A stretch of DNA of 64,000 bases from Nitrosomonadales bacterium. GTDB lineage: Bacteria > Pseudomonadota > Gammaproteobacteria > Burkholderiales > SG8-39. The DNA lies in the NCBI GenBank assembly GCA_005240145.1, contig SBAS01000021.1, positions 1 to 64,000 on the forward strand. The letters are read 5' to 3'. The translations under genes were made by a program, and so were the position numbers. The notes beneath the pieces are model-generated. The model was not told where the DNA came from, ran no database searches, and saw only the letters and a program-made list of their open reading frames with translations. This document shows positions 8,157 through 19,074 of the stretch, in pieces (the first letter of the stretch is position 1; each line of letters begins with the position of its first letter).

Positions 8157-9112
8157 AGTACTCCCGCATCGTCGGTACCGGCAGCTACCTGCCGCCGCGC
8201 GTGGTCACCAATGCCGAGCTGTCGCGGAAACTCGACACCAGCGACGCCTGGATACAGGAGCGCACCGGCATCCGGCAAAGGCACATCGCGGGCGAATCGC
8301 AGGCATCGAGCGACCTCGCGCTGGAAGCCAGCCGCCGCGCGCTCGATGCTGCGGGCGTCAAGGCCGCCGACATCGATCTCATCATCGTCGCCACCTCGAC
8401 GCCCGATTTCATCTTTCCCAGCACCGCCTGCCTGCTGCAGGCGAAGCTCGGTGTGAAAGGCTGCGCCGCGTTCGATGTGCAGGCGGTGTGCAGCGGCTTC
8501 GTTTACGCGCTTGCGACCGCGGACAGCATGATCAAGAACCAGATGGCGAAGAATGCCCTGGTCGTGGGCGCCGAAGTCTTTTCCCGCATTCTCGACTGGA
8601 ACGACCGCGGAACCTGCGTGCTGTTCGGCGACGGCGCGGGTGCGGTGGTGCTCGCGGCCGGGGAGAAACCCGGCATCCATGCATCAGTCCTGCATGCGGA
8701 CGGCAGCCAGGTCGGCATCCTCTCGGTGCCCGGAAACGTTTGCGGCGGCAAGATTACCGGCTCGCCTTTCCTGCAGATGCAGGGCAAGGAAGTCTTCAAG
8801 CTCGCGGTCAGGGTCCTCGATGAATCGGCGCGCGAGGTGACGGCCGCGGCCGGCATGCAGCTCGCGGACATCGACTGGCTGATCCCGCATCAGGCCAACG
8901 TGCGAATTCTTGAAGCGACGGCGAAGCGCATCGGGCTGCCGCGCGAGCGCCTGGTGGTCACGGTGGATCACCACGCCAATACCTCGGCGGCTTCGGTGCC
9001 GCTGGCGCTGGATGAATTCGTCCGCGCGGGGAGGATCCGCAGCGGCCACAAGATCCTGTTGCAGGGCGTGGGTGGCGGATTTACGTGGGGCGCGACGCTG
9101 GTGACCATGTGA
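8153..9112 (+). CDS. fabH: Beta-ketoacyl-ACP synthase III
   Basis: FabH starts type II fatty-acid synthesis by condensing acetyl-CoA with malonyl-ACP. The catalytic triad is visible: Cys113 in AVCSGF, His in HQAN and Asn in HHANTSAAS. The N-terminus ([17 protein letters not shown]) and the [10 protein letters not shown] end are typical. The length is 319 residues. The ATG overlaps the plsX stop, and the gene ends in TGATG shared with fabD. Confidence 0.97.
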   Translation: MKYSRIVGTGSYLPPRVVTNAELSRKLDTSDAWIQERTGIRQRHIAGESQASSDLALEASRRALDAAGVKAADIDLIIVATSTPDFIFPSTACLLQAKLGVKGCAAFDVQAVCSGFVYALATADSMIKNQMAKNALVVGAEVFSRILDWNDRGTCVLFGDGAGAVVLAAGEKPGIHASVLHADGSQVGILSVPGNVCGGKITGSPFLQMQGKEVFKLAVRVLDESAREVTAAAGMQLADIDWLIPHQANVRILEATAKRIGLPRERLVVTVDHHANTSAASVPLALDEFVRAGRIRSGHKILLQGVGGGFTWGATLVTM

Positions 9113-10047
9113 TGAAACTGGCGCTGGTATTTCCGGGGCAAGGCTCGCAATCGGTCGGAATGCTGAAGGCCTATGCCGGGCTGCCCGAAGTCGATACCGT
9201 GCGCGGCGAAGCCGCCGCGGCGCTGGGCCAGGATTTCCTCGCGCTGCTCGATGACGGACCGGTGGAACAGTTGAACCTGACCGTCAACACGCAGCCTGCG
9301 ATGGTGACCGCGGGCATTGCAGCCTACCGTGCCTGGCTCGCTCTGGGCGGTCCCGCACCTGCGGTTGTCGCCGGTCACAGCCTTGGAGAGTATTCCGCAC
9401 TGGTTGCCTCGGGGGTGCTGTCCTTTCGGGATGCTTTGCCCCTGGTCAGATATCGTGCGCAATGCATGCAAGAGGCCGTGCCGGAAGGAACAGGCGGCAT
9501 GGCGGCAATTCTCGGCCTGGATGAGGATGGCGCGCGCGCCGCTTGCGACGAGGCGGCGCAACGGGAAGTTGTGCAAGCGGTGAATTTCAATGCACCCGGC
9601 CAGGTCGTGATCGCCGGGCACAAGAGCGCAGTGGCGCGCGCCATCGAAGCCTGCAGGTCACGCGGCGCCAAGCGCGCCATGCCGCTGCCGGTAAGTGCGC
9701 CGTTCCACAGCAGCCTCATGCAACCGGCGGCATTGAAGCTAGGGGAGTATTTGAAAGGGGTTTCTTTTTCCAATCCGGTGATTCCCGTTCTCAATAACGT
9801 GGATGTCAAGGACGAAAGAGATCCAGCAAGGATCAAGGACGCGCTTATCCGCCAGGCGGCTTCCCCCGTGCGCTGGGTGGAAATCGTTCGCGCCATGGCG
9901 GCGCAGGGCGTGACGCATGTGCTGGAGTGCGGTCCGGGCAAGGTGCTCGCCGGGCTGGTGAAGCGCATCGACCCGAAACTGCAGGGAATTGCCGCAGCCG
10001 ACCGCGCCTCGCTTGAGGCGGCTCTGGCGGCGCTCAAGGGAGGCTGA
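9112..10047 (+). CDS. fabD: Malonyl-CoA:ACP transacylase
   Basis: FabD loads malonyl groups onto ACP for chain elongation. I start it at the ATG at 9112, which overlaps the fabH stop; a longer frame from 9085 would run into fabH. GQGSQ near the N-terminus forms the oxyanion region, the nucleophile is Ser in [11 protein letters not shown] (about residue 90), and the catalytic His lies in APFHSSLM. The [11 protein letters not shown] segment near the end is conserved. The product is 311 residues. Confidence 0.97.
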   Translation: MKLALVFPGQGSQSVGMLKAYAGLPEVDTVRGEAAAALGQDFLALLDDGPVEQLNLTVNTQPAMVTAGIAAYRAWLALGGPAPAVVAGHSLGEYSALVASGVLSFRDALPLVRYRAQCMQEAVPEGTGGMAAILGLDEDGARAACDEAAQREVVQAVNFNAPGQVVIAGHKSAVARAIEACRSRGAKRAMPLPVSAPFHSSLMQPAALKLGEYLKGVSFSNPVIPVLNNVDVKDERDPARIKDALIRQAASPVRWVEIVRAMAAQGVTHVLECGPGKVLAGLVKRIDPKLQGIAAADRASLEAALAALKGG

Positions 10048-10049
10048 GC

Positions 10050-10772
10050 ATGCTCGAAGGCAAAGTTGCGCTCGTTACGGGTGCCTCCCGCGGCATCGGC
10101 CGCGCCATCGCGCTGGAACTGGCGAAGCAGGGCGCCCGGGTCGTGGGCACGGCGACGAGCGACGCAGGCGCGACAAACATTTCGCAGGCAGGCCTCGTCG
10201 GCAAAGTGCTGAACGTACGCGACGCGGCACAGGGCGACGCGCTCCTTGGCGCGATCCAGAAGGAAATAGGCGACATCGCGATCCTGGTCAACAACGCCGC
10301 GGTGACGCGCGACAACCTGGCGCTGCGAATGAAGGACGCCGATTGGGACGAAGTGATGGAAACCAACCTGCGGCCGGTGTTCCGGCTTTCGCGCGCAGTG
10401 ATGCGCGGCATGATGAAGGCGCGCTGGGGCCGCATCATCAACATCACTTCGGTGGTAGGCGCCTCGGGCAACCCCGGCCAGGCCAATTACGCGGCGGCGA
10501 AGGCCGGCGTCGTCGGCATGGCGAAATCCCTCGCGCGCGAACTGGGCAGCCGCAACATTACCGTCAACTGCGTGGCGCCGGGATTCATCGACACCGACAT
10601 GACCCGTGCGCTGTCGGAGGAGCAGAGGCAGGCGCTGCTGGCGCAAATCCCGCTCGGGCGGCTCGGCCTGCCCGAGGACGTCGCCGCCGCTGTCGCCTAC
10701 CTGGCGTCTCCCGCGGCGGCTTACGTCACCGGCACCGTTCTGCACGTCAACGGCGGAATGTACATGTCCTGA
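10050..10772 (+). CDS. fabG: 3-oxoacyl-ACP reductase
   Basis: FabG is the NADPH-dependent SDR that reduces 3-ketoacyl-ACP. The dinucleotide-binding [12 protein letters not shown] (residues 10-21), NNAA, and the catalytic Ser/Tyr/Lys (ITSVVG, then YAAAK) are all present. The C-terminal [10 protein letters not shown] is characteristic of FabG. It has 240 residues. It starts two bases after the fabD stop, with a ribosome-binding site (AGGGAGG) inside the fabD end. Confidence 0.97.
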   Translation: MLEGKVALVTGASRGIGRAIALELAKQGARVVGTATSDAGATNISQAGLVGKVLNVRDAAQGDALLGAIQKEIGDIAILVNNAAVTRDNLALRMKDADWDEVMETNLRPVFRLSRAVMRGMMKARWGRIINITSVVGASGNPGQANYAAAKAGVVGMAKSLARELGSRNITVNCVAPGFIDTDMTRALSEEQRQALLAQIPLGRLGLPEDVAAAVAYLASPAAAYVTGTVLHVNGGMYMS

Positions 10773-10778
10773 TTCCGG

Positions 10779-10784
10779 TAAAAT
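10779..10784 (+). promoter_or_regulatory. Predicted -10 element for acpP
   Basis: TAAAAT, preceded by CCGG, lies in the fabG-acpP gap seven bases after the fabG stop. It would give a leader of about 45 bases before acpP. No convincing -35 box sits at the right distance, so this is a weak call. An extra promoter for the very abundant ACP is known in E. coli. Confidence 0.4.
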
Positions 10785-10837
10785 ACGGACCCTGCAGACG
10801 CTGGTTTTCCCGGATCCACACAGGCAAGGAGCGCAGG

Positions 10838-11077
10838 ATGGACAATGTCGAGCAACGCGTAAAAAAAATCATCGCCGAACAGCTCGGCGTCAACGAAGCC
10901 GAAATCAAGAACGAGTCTTCGTTCGTCGACGACCTGGGCGCGGACTCGCTCGATACGGTCGAGCTCGTCATGGCGCTCGAAGAGGAATTCGAGACCGAGA
11001 TCCCGGACGAGGATGCCGAGAAGATCACCACCGTCCAGCTGGCCATCGACTACGTCAAGTCGCACGCCAAGGCCTGA
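10838..11077 (+). CDS. acpP: Acyl carrier protein
   Basis: ACP carries the growing acyl chain on 4'-phosphopantetheine. The acidic 79-residue protein contains the attachment motif [18 protein letters not shown]; the Ser of DSL, near residue 38, is the site modified by AcpS, whose gene is also in this window at 22486. The ATG at 10838 follows AAGGAGCGCAGG. The gene lies between fabG and fabF, its standard position. Confidence 0.98.
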   Translation: MDNVEQRVKKIIAEQLGVNEAEIKNESSFVDDLGADSLDTVELVMALEEEFETEIPDEDAEKITTVQLAIDYVKSHAKA

Positions 11078-11089
11078 CCGCTCAATACA

Positions 11090-12328
11090 GTGCAGCGCCG
11101 CCGAGTTGTCGTCACCGGTCTGGGCATCGTCAGCCCGGTGGGAAACAGCGTCCAGGACGCCTGGCACAACGTTCTAGCGGGTAAGTCCGGCGTCACCCGC
11201 GTCACCCGGTTCGATGCTTCGCGCCTCGCCTGCCAGATCGCCGGCGAGGTCAAGGACTTCGATATCGCGCAATACCTTTCCGCCAAGGAAGCGCGCCGCA
11301 TGGACCGCTTCATCCATTTCGGCATGGCCGCGGGCCTGCAGGCCTGGAAGGATTCGGGCATCGCGGTGGCGGCGGATACGGCCGAGCGCTTCGGCATCAT
11401 TTTCGGCTCCGGCATCGGCGGCCTGCCGTTGATCGAAGAGATGCACAACGAGCTGCTGAAGAGCGGGCCGCGGCGCATTTCGCCTTTCTTCATCCCCGGC
11501 ACCATCATCAACATGATCGCCGGCAACCTGTCGATCATGCTCGGCACCAAGGGTCCCAACCTCGCCATCGTCACCGCCTGCACGACCTCGACGCATTGCA
11601 TCGGCGAGGCGGCCAGGTCGGTGCGCTACGGTGAAACCGACGTCATGATCGCAGGCGGCGCCGAGGCGACCGTCACTGAACTGGCGATGGGCGGATTCGC
11701 ATCGGCGCGCGCGCTTTCGACGCGCAACGATGATCCCGCCGGCGCCAGTCGCCCCTGGGACAAGGACCGCGACGGCTTCGTGCTCGGCGAAGGCGCAGGC
11801 GCAGTGTTGCTCGAGGAATACGAACACGCCAAGCGGCGCGGCGCGAAGATCTACTGCGAGCTCGCCGGCTACGGCGTCTCATCGGACGCTTATCACATGA
11901 CAGCGCCGGCCGAAGATGGCGAAGGCGCGTTCCGCTGCATGTCCAACGCCATGCGCGACGCCGGGCTGGGTGTCGACACGATCGATTACATCAATGCCCA
12001 CGGCACGTCGACGCAGCTCGGCGATATCGCCGAGACCGTCGCGGTGAAGCGGCTGCTCGGCGGCCGGGCAAAGGACGTCGCGGTGAACTCCACCAAATCG
12101 ATGACCGGGCACCTGCTGGGCGCCGCAGGCGGTATCGAAGCCGTGTTCAGCATCCTCGCGCTGCGCGACCAGGTTTCGCCGCCCACCATCAACCTGCAGA
12201 ACTCGGATCCGCAGTGCGATCTGGACTATGTGCCGAACGTGGCGCGCAAGATGAGGATCCGGACCGCGGTCTCCAACTCGTTCGGATTCGGCGGCACCAA
12301 CGGAACCCTGGTTCTCAAGGCTGTTTGA
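11090..12328 (+). CDS. fabF: Beta-ketoacyl-ACP synthase II
   Basis: FabF elongates acyl-ACP by condensation with malonyl-ACP. The start is a GTG at 11090 (VQRRRVVVTGLGIVSPVG). The catalytic Cys164 lies in VTACTTSTH, and the two histidines in NAHGTST and MTGHLLGAAGG. GFGGTNGTLV near the end is typical. The protein has 412 residues. TTST after the cysteine is slightly unusual (many FabF have TSGT or ATGA), but the triad is intact. The stop overlaps the start of the next gene. Confidence 0.96.
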   Translation: MQRRRVVVTGLGIVSPVGNSVQDAWHNVLAGKSGVTRVTRFDASRLACQIAGEVKDFDIAQYLSAKEARRMDRFIHFGMAAGLQAWKDSGIAVAADTAERFGIIFGSGIGGLPLIEEMHNELLKSGPRRISPFFIPGTIINMIAGNLSIMLGTKGPNLAIVTACTTSTHCIGEAARSVRYGETDVMIAGGAEATVTELAMGGFASARALSTRNDDPAGASRPWDKDRDGFVLGEGAGAVLLEEYEHAKRRGAKIYCELAGYGVSSDAYHMTAPAEDGEGAFRCMSNAMRDAGLGVDTIDYINAHGTSTQLGDIAETVAVKRLLGGRAKDVAVNSTKSMTGHLLGAAGGIEAVFSILALRDQVSPPTINLQNSDPQCDLDYVPNVARKMRIRTAVSNSFGFGGTNGTLVLKAV

Positions 12329-12771
12329 GCGCTTTCAGGCCGCACCGGCTGGAGCTGTCGCCTTCCACCTCTTTCGCCGGCGCGGTGCTGGCCGTGCACG
12401 CCACTGCCGCGGCCTGCTTGCTGGCAACCATGCCAGGCGTTGCCGCTCCGGCGCTGGCGATTCTGATCGTGGGCCTGGGCGCCGTTTCGGCGTGGGAACG
12501 CGCGTTGCTGCGTGGTTCGCGTGCGCCCCGCGTCATCGAAGTCGCGGGCTCGGGATCTGCGGCGGTGATCCTTGCAAACGGCAAAGCCATCGAGGTGCGC
12601 CCGGTGCGGGGTATCGGAGTGACCCGCTATTGGGTGGCGCTGGCGCCTGCTACGGTCGCTGGAGGCGCCGTATTTGTAACTGCCGGCATGCTCAGCCCGG
12701 CGCAGATGCGCATCCTGAGGCTCTGGGCTCTCTGGGGCAGGACCCCGGCGGCGGCGTGGCGGCCGGCATGA
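12325..12771 (+). CDS. YgfX-like inner-membrane protein
   Basis: This small protein of 148 residues probably starts at a TTG (12325) overlapping the fabF stop. It begins SAFRPHRLELSPS, then has two hydrophobic helices (about residues 15-35 and 38-55) separated by a very short turn. A cytoplasmic domain follows and ends with an amphipathic segment LSPAQMRILRLWALW. This layout resembles the YgfX/CptA family (two helices, beta domain, final L..RLRVWLRW-like motif). YgfX has been linked to a toxin-antitoxin pair with SdhE in E. coli, but no sdhE is nearby. The family call is moderate and the function is unknown. Confidence 0.5.
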   Translation: MSAFRPHRLELSPSTSFAGAVLAVHATAAACLLATMPGVAAPALAILIVGLGAVSAWERALLRGSRAPRVIEVAGSGSAAVILANGKAIEVRPVRGIGVTRYWVALAPATVAGGAVFVTAGMLSPAQMRILRLWALWGRTPAAAWRPA

Positions 12772-12793
12772 GGCCAAAACGCCTGATGCGTCG

Positions 12794-12820
12794 AACTATT
12801 TTCGAAGCATACTGTCTGTG
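12794..12820 (+). promoter_or_regulatory. Predicted sigma-E-type promoter of rpoE
   Basis: GAACTA at 12794-12799 is followed after 15 bases by GTCTGT at 12815-12820, close to the sigma-E/AlgU consensus GAACTT-N15/16-TCTGA. It lies 36 bases before the rpoE start. Autoregulation of rpoE from such a promoter is established in E. coli and Pseudomonas; here it is a sequence match only. Confidence 0.55.
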
Positions 12821-12855
12821 GCTGGTAGGGGTCCCCGGCAGGGGGTCCGGCAGCG

Positions 12856-13455
12856 GTGTCTGAGCGTGAGGTTGACCGACAGTTGGTCGAACGCGCGCAG
12901 CGCGGCGACAAGCGGGCCTTCGAGGTGTTGGTGGAGAAGTATCAGCGCAAGCTCGCGCGCCTGATATCACACCTGGTCCGGGACCCGAGCGAAGTCGAGG
13001 ACGTGACACAAGAGGCCTTCGTCAAGGCCTACCGTGCGCTGCCTTCATTTCGCGGCGACAGCGCTTTCTATACTTGGCTGTACCGTATCGGCATCAACAC
13101 CGCCAAGAATTACCTGGTGGCGATGGGCAGACGGGCGCCGACCTCCACCGGGGTCGACGCCGAGGAAGCGGAAGGGCAGGAAGACGGCGAGCCCTTGCAT
13201 GACATCAATACGCCGGAGAGTTTGCTGCTGACAAAGGAGATTGCGACGACGGTGAACGCGGCGATCCAGGCGTTGCCCGAGGAATTGCGCAGCGCGATCC
13301 AGCTGCGCGAGCTCGAGGGCATGAGCTACGAGGAGATCGCGAAACTGATGGATTGCCCGATCGGCACGGTGCGCTCGAGGATATTCCGGGCGCGCGAAGC
13401 GATCGCGGAGCGGCTCAAGCCGCTGCTCGACATGGCGCCGGACAAGAGGTGGTGA
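12856..13455 (+). CDS. rpoE: RNA polymerase sigma factor RpoE (AlgU type)
   Basis: This is an ECF sigma factor that directs the envelope-stress response. The GTG start at 12856 gives SEREVDRQLVERAQRGD, the RpoE N-terminus, and a 199-residue protein. Region 2 (FEVLVEKYQRKLARLISHLV ... DVTQEAFVKAYRALPSF) and region 4 (LPEELRSAIQLRELEGMSYEEIA, IGTVRSRIFRARE) are intact. The gene is followed at once by rseA, rseB and a mucD-like protease, so it is the classical sigma-E operon. Its last base overlaps the rseA start. Confidence 0.96.
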   Translation: MSEREVDRQLVERAQRGDKRAFEVLVEKYQRKLARLISHLVRDPSEVEDVTQEAFVKAYRALPSFRGDSAFYTWLYRIGINTAKNYLVAMGRRAPTSTGVDAEEAEGQEDGEPLHDINTPESLLLTKEIATTVNAAIQALPEELRSAIQLRELEGMSYEEIAKLMDCPIGTVRSRIFRAREAIAERLKPLLDMAPDKRW

Positions 13456-13961
13456 TGAAACAGAGAATCTCGGCATTGATGGATGGCGAACTGGAGCGCT
13501 CCGAGGCGGCCTCGCCGCTGGAGTCACTGCGTGAGGAAGGCGATGCGCGCCAGACCTGGCGCAGCTATCACCTGATCGGCGACACGATGCGCGATACGCG
13601 CATGCTTTCGCCGGGCTTTGCCGCCCGCGTCGCGGCCGAACTGGAAAAGGAACCGACGGTCATGGCGCCCGTGCGCGCGCGGCAGTGGCCGCGCTGGCAG
13701 ATGCTGTCCGCGGCGGCGAGCGTGGCGGCCGTGGCGATGGTGGGCTGGCTCGCATTCGGAATTCAGGAGGGCGGGCCTCAGCTTGCGGTGGTGCCGAAGC
13801 AGGAGGTCGTTGCGGTAAAAGAAGCCACCCAAGTATCGCCCCCTGACACGGCGAACGACTATCTCTACGCGCACCAGGGATACTCGCCGCGCAATTCACT
13901 GCAGGGCGTGGCGCCCTATGTACGCACCGTGTCGAGCAAAGCGCTGGTGCGCAAGCAATGA
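13455..13961 (+). CDS. rseA: Anti-sigma-E factor RseA
   Basis: RseA holds RpoE inactive at the inner membrane until DegS/RseP-type proteolysis releases it. The ATG at 13455 overlaps the rpoE stop. The cytoplasmic N-domain (MKQRISALMDGELERSEA, WRSYHLIGDTMRD) is the part that binds the sigma factor. One transmembrane helix lies at about residues 78-96, followed by a short periplasmic tail ending YVRTVSSKALVRKQ. The length is 168 residues, shorter than E. coli RseA. The site-2 protease RseP that would cut it is coded at the other end of this window. Confidence 0.9.
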   Translation: MKQRISALMDGELERSEAASPLESLREEGDARQTWRSYHLIGDTMRDTRMLSPGFAARVAAELEKEPTVMAPVRARQWPRWQMLSAAASVAAVAMVGWLAFGIQEGGPQLAVVPKQEVVAVKEATQVSPPDTANDYLYAHQGYSPRNSLQGVAPYVRTVSSKALVRKQ

Positions 13962-14917
13962 ACCGGGCGCTCGGCTTCGTGCTGCTCGTTTGCTGCGGCC
14001 TGGCGCAAGCCCAGACTCCGGCCGATGGCATGACGCTGCTGCGCCGGCTCTACGAAGCGACGGAAAAACTGTCCTACACGGGCACGTTCGTCTACCAGCA
14101 GGGTGAGCGCACGGAAACCTCGCGTATCACGCGCCTGGCCGGTTCTGGCGGCGGGATGGAGCGGGTGGAGGTGCTCGATGGCACGCCGCGCGAGATCATC
14201 CGCACGCGCGACACGGTGCGCTGCTACCTGCCCGAAAGCCAGACGGTGAAGGTGGAGCGCAGAACCGACCCGCGCGCATTTCCGGCGATGCTGCCGGAAC
14301 AGATTTCCGAACTTGCGCGCAACTACACCATCTCGCGCGGCGAACCGGTGCGCATCGCCGGCTACGATTGCGAGGCGGTGGTGCTGACGCCGAAGGACCA
14401 GTTGCGCTACGGCTACATGCTGTGGACGGACGTGAATACCGGCATGCTGCTCAAGGCGCGCACCTTCGATCACAAGGGCGAGACCGTGGACCAGTTTTCC
14501 TTTGCCCAGCTGGCTGTCGGCAGCGTGCCGCGTGAACGGATGAAGCCGCGGCACCAGGCGCAGAACTGGCGCGTGGAAGACGCCACCGTCGTGCCGGCAA
14601 ACCTCGGGCGCAGCGGCTGGACAGTGGGCGCGGAGTTGCCCGGCTTCCGCAAGATCATCGAAGTCACACGCAGGCTGAGCGAAGCTCGGCCGGTCGGGCA
14701 GATAGTTTACTCGGATGGACTCGCGGCGGTATCGGTGTTCATCGAACCGATGGCCGGCCGCGCCGAGGCCGTGCGCCCCGGACCTTCCAGCCTCGGCGCG
14801 TTCCAGATCTATACGCGCGAGGTGGCAAACCACATCGTCACAGTCGTCGGAGAGGCGCCGGCGATCAGCGTGCAGCGCATCGCCACCGCAGTCGAATACA
14901 GACAACCTACCAGGTAA
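13958..14917 (+). CDS. rseB: Sigma-E regulatory protein RseB (MucB)
   Basis: RseB is a periplasmic protein that binds the RseA tail and blocks its first cleavage until lipopolysaccharide or lipoprotein signals displace it. The ATG overlaps the rseA stop. A signal peptide (MNRALGFVLLVCCGLAQAQ) precedes a LolA-like MucB/RseB N-terminal domain (LSYTGTFVYQQGERTETSRI) and a C-terminal domain (LPGFRKIIEVTRR, FQIYTREVANHIVTVVGEAP). The length is 319 residues, as in the family. Confidence 0.93.
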   Translation: MNRALGFVLLVCCGLAQAQTPADGMTLLRRLYEATEKLSYTGTFVYQQGERTETSRITRLAGSGGGMERVEVLDGTPREIIRTRDTVRCYLPESQTVKVERRTDPRAFPAMLPEQISELARNYTISRGEPVRIAGYDCEAVVLTPKDQLRYGYMLWTDVNTGMLLKARTFDHKGETVDQFSFAQLAVGSVPRERMKPRHQAQNWRVEDATVVPANLGRSGWTVGAELPGFRKIIEVTRRLSEARPVGQIVYSDGLAAVSVFIEPMAGRAEAVRPGPSSLGAFQIYTREVANHIVTVVGEAPAISVQRIATAVEYRQPTR

Positions 14918-14930
14918 CGGGAGATTGCAC

Positions 14931-16370
14931 ATGAAGTGGGTCAGAAACCGGCTGGCGTTGCTCGCGCTTGCCTTCGTCTTTGCCGGCAGCGCGTTCGCCC
15001 AGGGTCGCGAACTGCCGGATTTCGTCAAGCTGGTCGAGGACCAGGGCGCAGCGGTGGTGAATATCAGCACCACGCAGGCAGTGCGCCGGACGGCGTCGGT
15101 ACCGCAGGTACCTGGCGTCGAGGACGAGGAGGTGCAGGAGTTCTTCCGCCGCTTCATTCCGCGCCAGCAGCCCGGACCGCAGCAGGGTCCGCGCCCGGAG
15201 AGCCGTTCGCTCGGCTCGGGCTTCATCATCTCGGGCGACGGCTACATCCTGACCAATGCGCATGTCGTGAACGGGGCCGACGAAATCGCGGTCAAGCTTA
15301 CCGACAAGCGTGAGTACAAGGCGAAGGTCATCGGCGCCGACAAGCGCACCGACGTGGCGCTGATCAAGATCGACGCCACCGCGTCGTTGCCCTCGGTGAA
15401 GTTCGCCGATCCGAACCGCCTCAAGGTCGGCGAGTGGGTGGTTGCGATCGGCTCGCCGTTCGGCTTCGAGAACACCGTGACCGCGGGCATCGTCTCGGCC
15501 AAGGGCCGCTCGCTGCCGCAGGAAAATTTCGTCCCCTTCATCCAGACCGACGTCGCCATCAACCCGGGCAATTCGGGCGGACCGCTGTTCAACATGCGCG
15601 GTGAAGTGGTCGGCATGAATTCCCAGATCTACAGCCGCACCGGCGGCTTCATGGGTCTGTCGTTCGCGATTCCGATCGACGTCGCGCTGGACGTCCAGAA
15701 GCAGCTGCGCGACAAGGGCCGTGTTTCGCGCGGCCGCATCGGCGTCGTGATCCAGGAAGTCAGCAGGGACCTCGCGACTTCCTTCGGCCTGGACCGGCCG
15801 CGCGGCGCGCTGGTGAACTCGGTGGAGAAGGGCAGTCCTGCGGACAAGGCGGGCGTCGAGGCGACGGACATCATCGTGAAGTTCGACGGCAAGCCGGTGG
15901 AGGCATCGAACGACCTGCCGCGTATCGTGGGCTCGACCCGTCCCGGGGCGACCGCCCAGCTCGAAGTCTGGCGCAAGGGCGCGGCACGAACCCTCAGCCT
16001 GACGGTGGGCGAACTGCAGGAAGAGCGCCTCGCCTCGCGCGATACGCCGCGCGCGCAGAAGCCGGCCGAGCTGGCGGCGAACCGCCTCGGCCTTGTGGTG
16101 AGCGAGCTCACGAGCAAGCAGAAGGAAGACCTGAAGCTCGCCAACGGCCTGGTGGTAACCGAGGTCAAGCCCGAGGCGCGCGCCGACGTGCGCCGCGGCG
16201 ACGTGCTCCTGATGCTGGTGCACAAGGGACAGCACACCGAGCTCAGGTCGAGCGAGCAACTCAACCGCCTGCTGGCGGGCCTGGACAAGAGCGCAGTGAT
16301 CACGCTGCAGGTGCGCCGCGGCGAAGCGGTGGCGTTCGTGACGGTGAGCGGGCTGACCGACAAGGGCTGA
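14931..16370 (+). CDS. mucD: Periplasmic serine protease MucD/DegP
   Basis: This is an HtrA-family protease/chaperone that removes misfolded envelope proteins. A signal peptide ends near AGSAFAQ. The trypsin-like domain has His111 (TNAHVV), Asp141 (TDVALIK) and Ser215 (GNSGGPLF), and two PDZ domains follow (about residues 280-370 and 390-475). The length of 479 residues fits MucD/DegP rather than the anchored DegS. Its place after rseB matches algU-mucABD in Pseudomonas. The stop is closely followed by a terminator-like hairpin. Confidence 0.95.
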   Translation: MKWVRNRLALLALAFVFAGSAFAQGRELPDFVKLVEDQGAAVVNISTTQAVRRTASVPQVPGVEDEEVQEFFRRFIPRQQPGPQQGPRPESRSLGSGFIISGDGYILTNAHVVNGADEIAVKLTDKREYKAKVIGADKRTDVALIKIDATASLPSVKFADPNRLKVGEWVVAIGSPFGFENTVTAGIVSAKGRSLPQENFVPFIQTDVAINPGNSGGPLFNMRGEVVGMNSQIYSRTGGFMGLSFAIPIDVALDVQKQLRDKGRVSRGRIGVVIQEVSRDLATSFGLDRPRGALVNSVEKGSPADKAGVEATDIIVKFDGKPVEASNDLPRIVGSTRPGATAQLEVWRKGAARTLSLTVGELQEERLASRDTPRAQKPAELAANRLGLVVSELTSKQKEDLKLANGLVVTEVKPEARADVRRGDVLLMLVHKGQHTELRSSEQLNRLLAGLDKSAVITLQVRRGEAVAFVTVSGLTDKG

Positions 16371-16372
16371 GC

Positions 16373-16378
16373 TAAAAT
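16373..16378 (+). promoter_or_regulatory. Predicted -10 element between mucD and lepA
   Basis: TAAAAT starts two bases after the mucD stop. If used, transcription would begin near 16385, and the hairpin at 16393 would form the 5' end of the lepA mRNA. No good -35 box is visible. Confidence 0.3.
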
Positions 16379-16392
16379 AGCTGGCTACGGGC

Positions 16393-16428
16393 AGAGGGTG
16401 CCTCCGTACGGAGGCGCCCTCTTTTCTT
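16393..16428 (+). terminator. Rho-independent terminator or leader hairpin directly before lepA
   Basis: A 13-base-pair stem (one T.G pair) runs from 16393 to 16422 around a GTAC loop, with arms AGAGGGTGCCTCC and GGAGGCGCCCTCT. It is followed by TTTTCTT and then by the lepA ATG at 16429. The shape is that of an intrinsic terminator for the sigma-E operon. Because it ends 6 bases before lepA and no Shine-Dalgarno is present, it must also affect lepA expression. Confidence 0.75.
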
Positions 16429-18228
<1,800 letters not shown>

Positions 18229-18230
18229 GA

Positions 18231-19034
18231 ATGGGGGCCGCCACTTTCGGTTTCGCCGGATTCCTGCTGCTCCTGCTGTCCGTGACCGGCGTGGTGTGGT
18301 TGCTTGACAAGCATTACCTGCGCAGCAGGAGGGCGCAGGAAGCGAAGCAGCCCTGGTGGGTCGAGTATTCCATCAGCTTCTTCCCGGTGATCCTGATCGT
18401 GTTCCTGCTGCGTTCCTTTCTCGTCGAACCGTTCAAGATCCCGTCCGGCTCCATGATTCCGACGCTGCTCATCGGCGATTTCATCCTCGTCAACAAGTAC
18501 GCCTACGGCGTGCGCCTGCCGGTGGTTAACGTCAAGGTGTTCGACCTCGGCAGCCCGAAGCGCGGCGACGTGATGGTGTTCCGCTTTCCGGCGGACCCGT
18601 CCCTGGACTACATCAAGCGCGTGGTGGCGCTGCCCGGTGACAGGATCGAGTACCGTGACAAGGCACTACGCCTCAACGGCAAGCCCGTCGCGCGCAAGCA
18701 GCTGGCGGACTACGAATCGAGGGAGCGCCTGCAGTACTTTCCGCGTTACGCCGAGAGTTTCGACGGGGCGGGACACGAAATCATCCTCGAAAAGGAGTCG
18801 CCCGGTTTCGTCTCTCCCGGCATGGATTTCAGGCATTCCCAGAAGTGCGACTACAATAGCGGCGCTCTGGTCTGCACGGTGCCGGCCGGCCATTATTTCG
18901 TGATGGGCGACAATCGGGACAATTCGAGCGACAGCCGCGTCTGGGGATTCGTCCCGGACGAGAATATCGTCGGCAGGGCGTTTTTCATCTGGCTCAACCT
19001 GAATGAACTGGGGCGCTTTGGCACGTTCCGCTGA
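18231..19034 (+). CDS. lepB: Signal peptidase I
   Basis: LepB removes signal peptides from exported preproteins at the outer face of the inner membrane. The ATG at 18231 lies two bases after the lepA stop, and AAGTAGGA may act as ribosome-binding site. Two transmembrane segments (about residues 3-23 and 43-62) precede the catalytic Ser74 (PSGSMIPTL) and Lys129 (YIKRVVALPGDRIEY). The GDNRDNSSDSRVWG box E is intact. The length is 267 residues. Confidence 0.96.
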   Translation: MGAATFGFAGFLLLLLSVTGVVWLLDKHYLRSRRAQEAKQPWWVEYSISFFPVILIVFLLRSFLVEPFKIPSGSMIPTLLIGDFILVNKYAYGVRLPVVNVKVFDLGSPKRGDVMVFRFPADPSLDYIKRVVALPGDRIEYRDKALRLNGKPVARKQLADYESRERLQYFPRYAESFDGAGHEIILEKESPGFVSPGMDFRHSQKCDYNSGALVCTVPAGHYFVMGDNRDNSSDSRVWGFVPDENIVGRAFFIWLNLNELGRFGTFR

Positions 19035-19074
19035 TCTGGAAAAAGTCCGTAACCGGAATCCTGGGAGAATGCAG

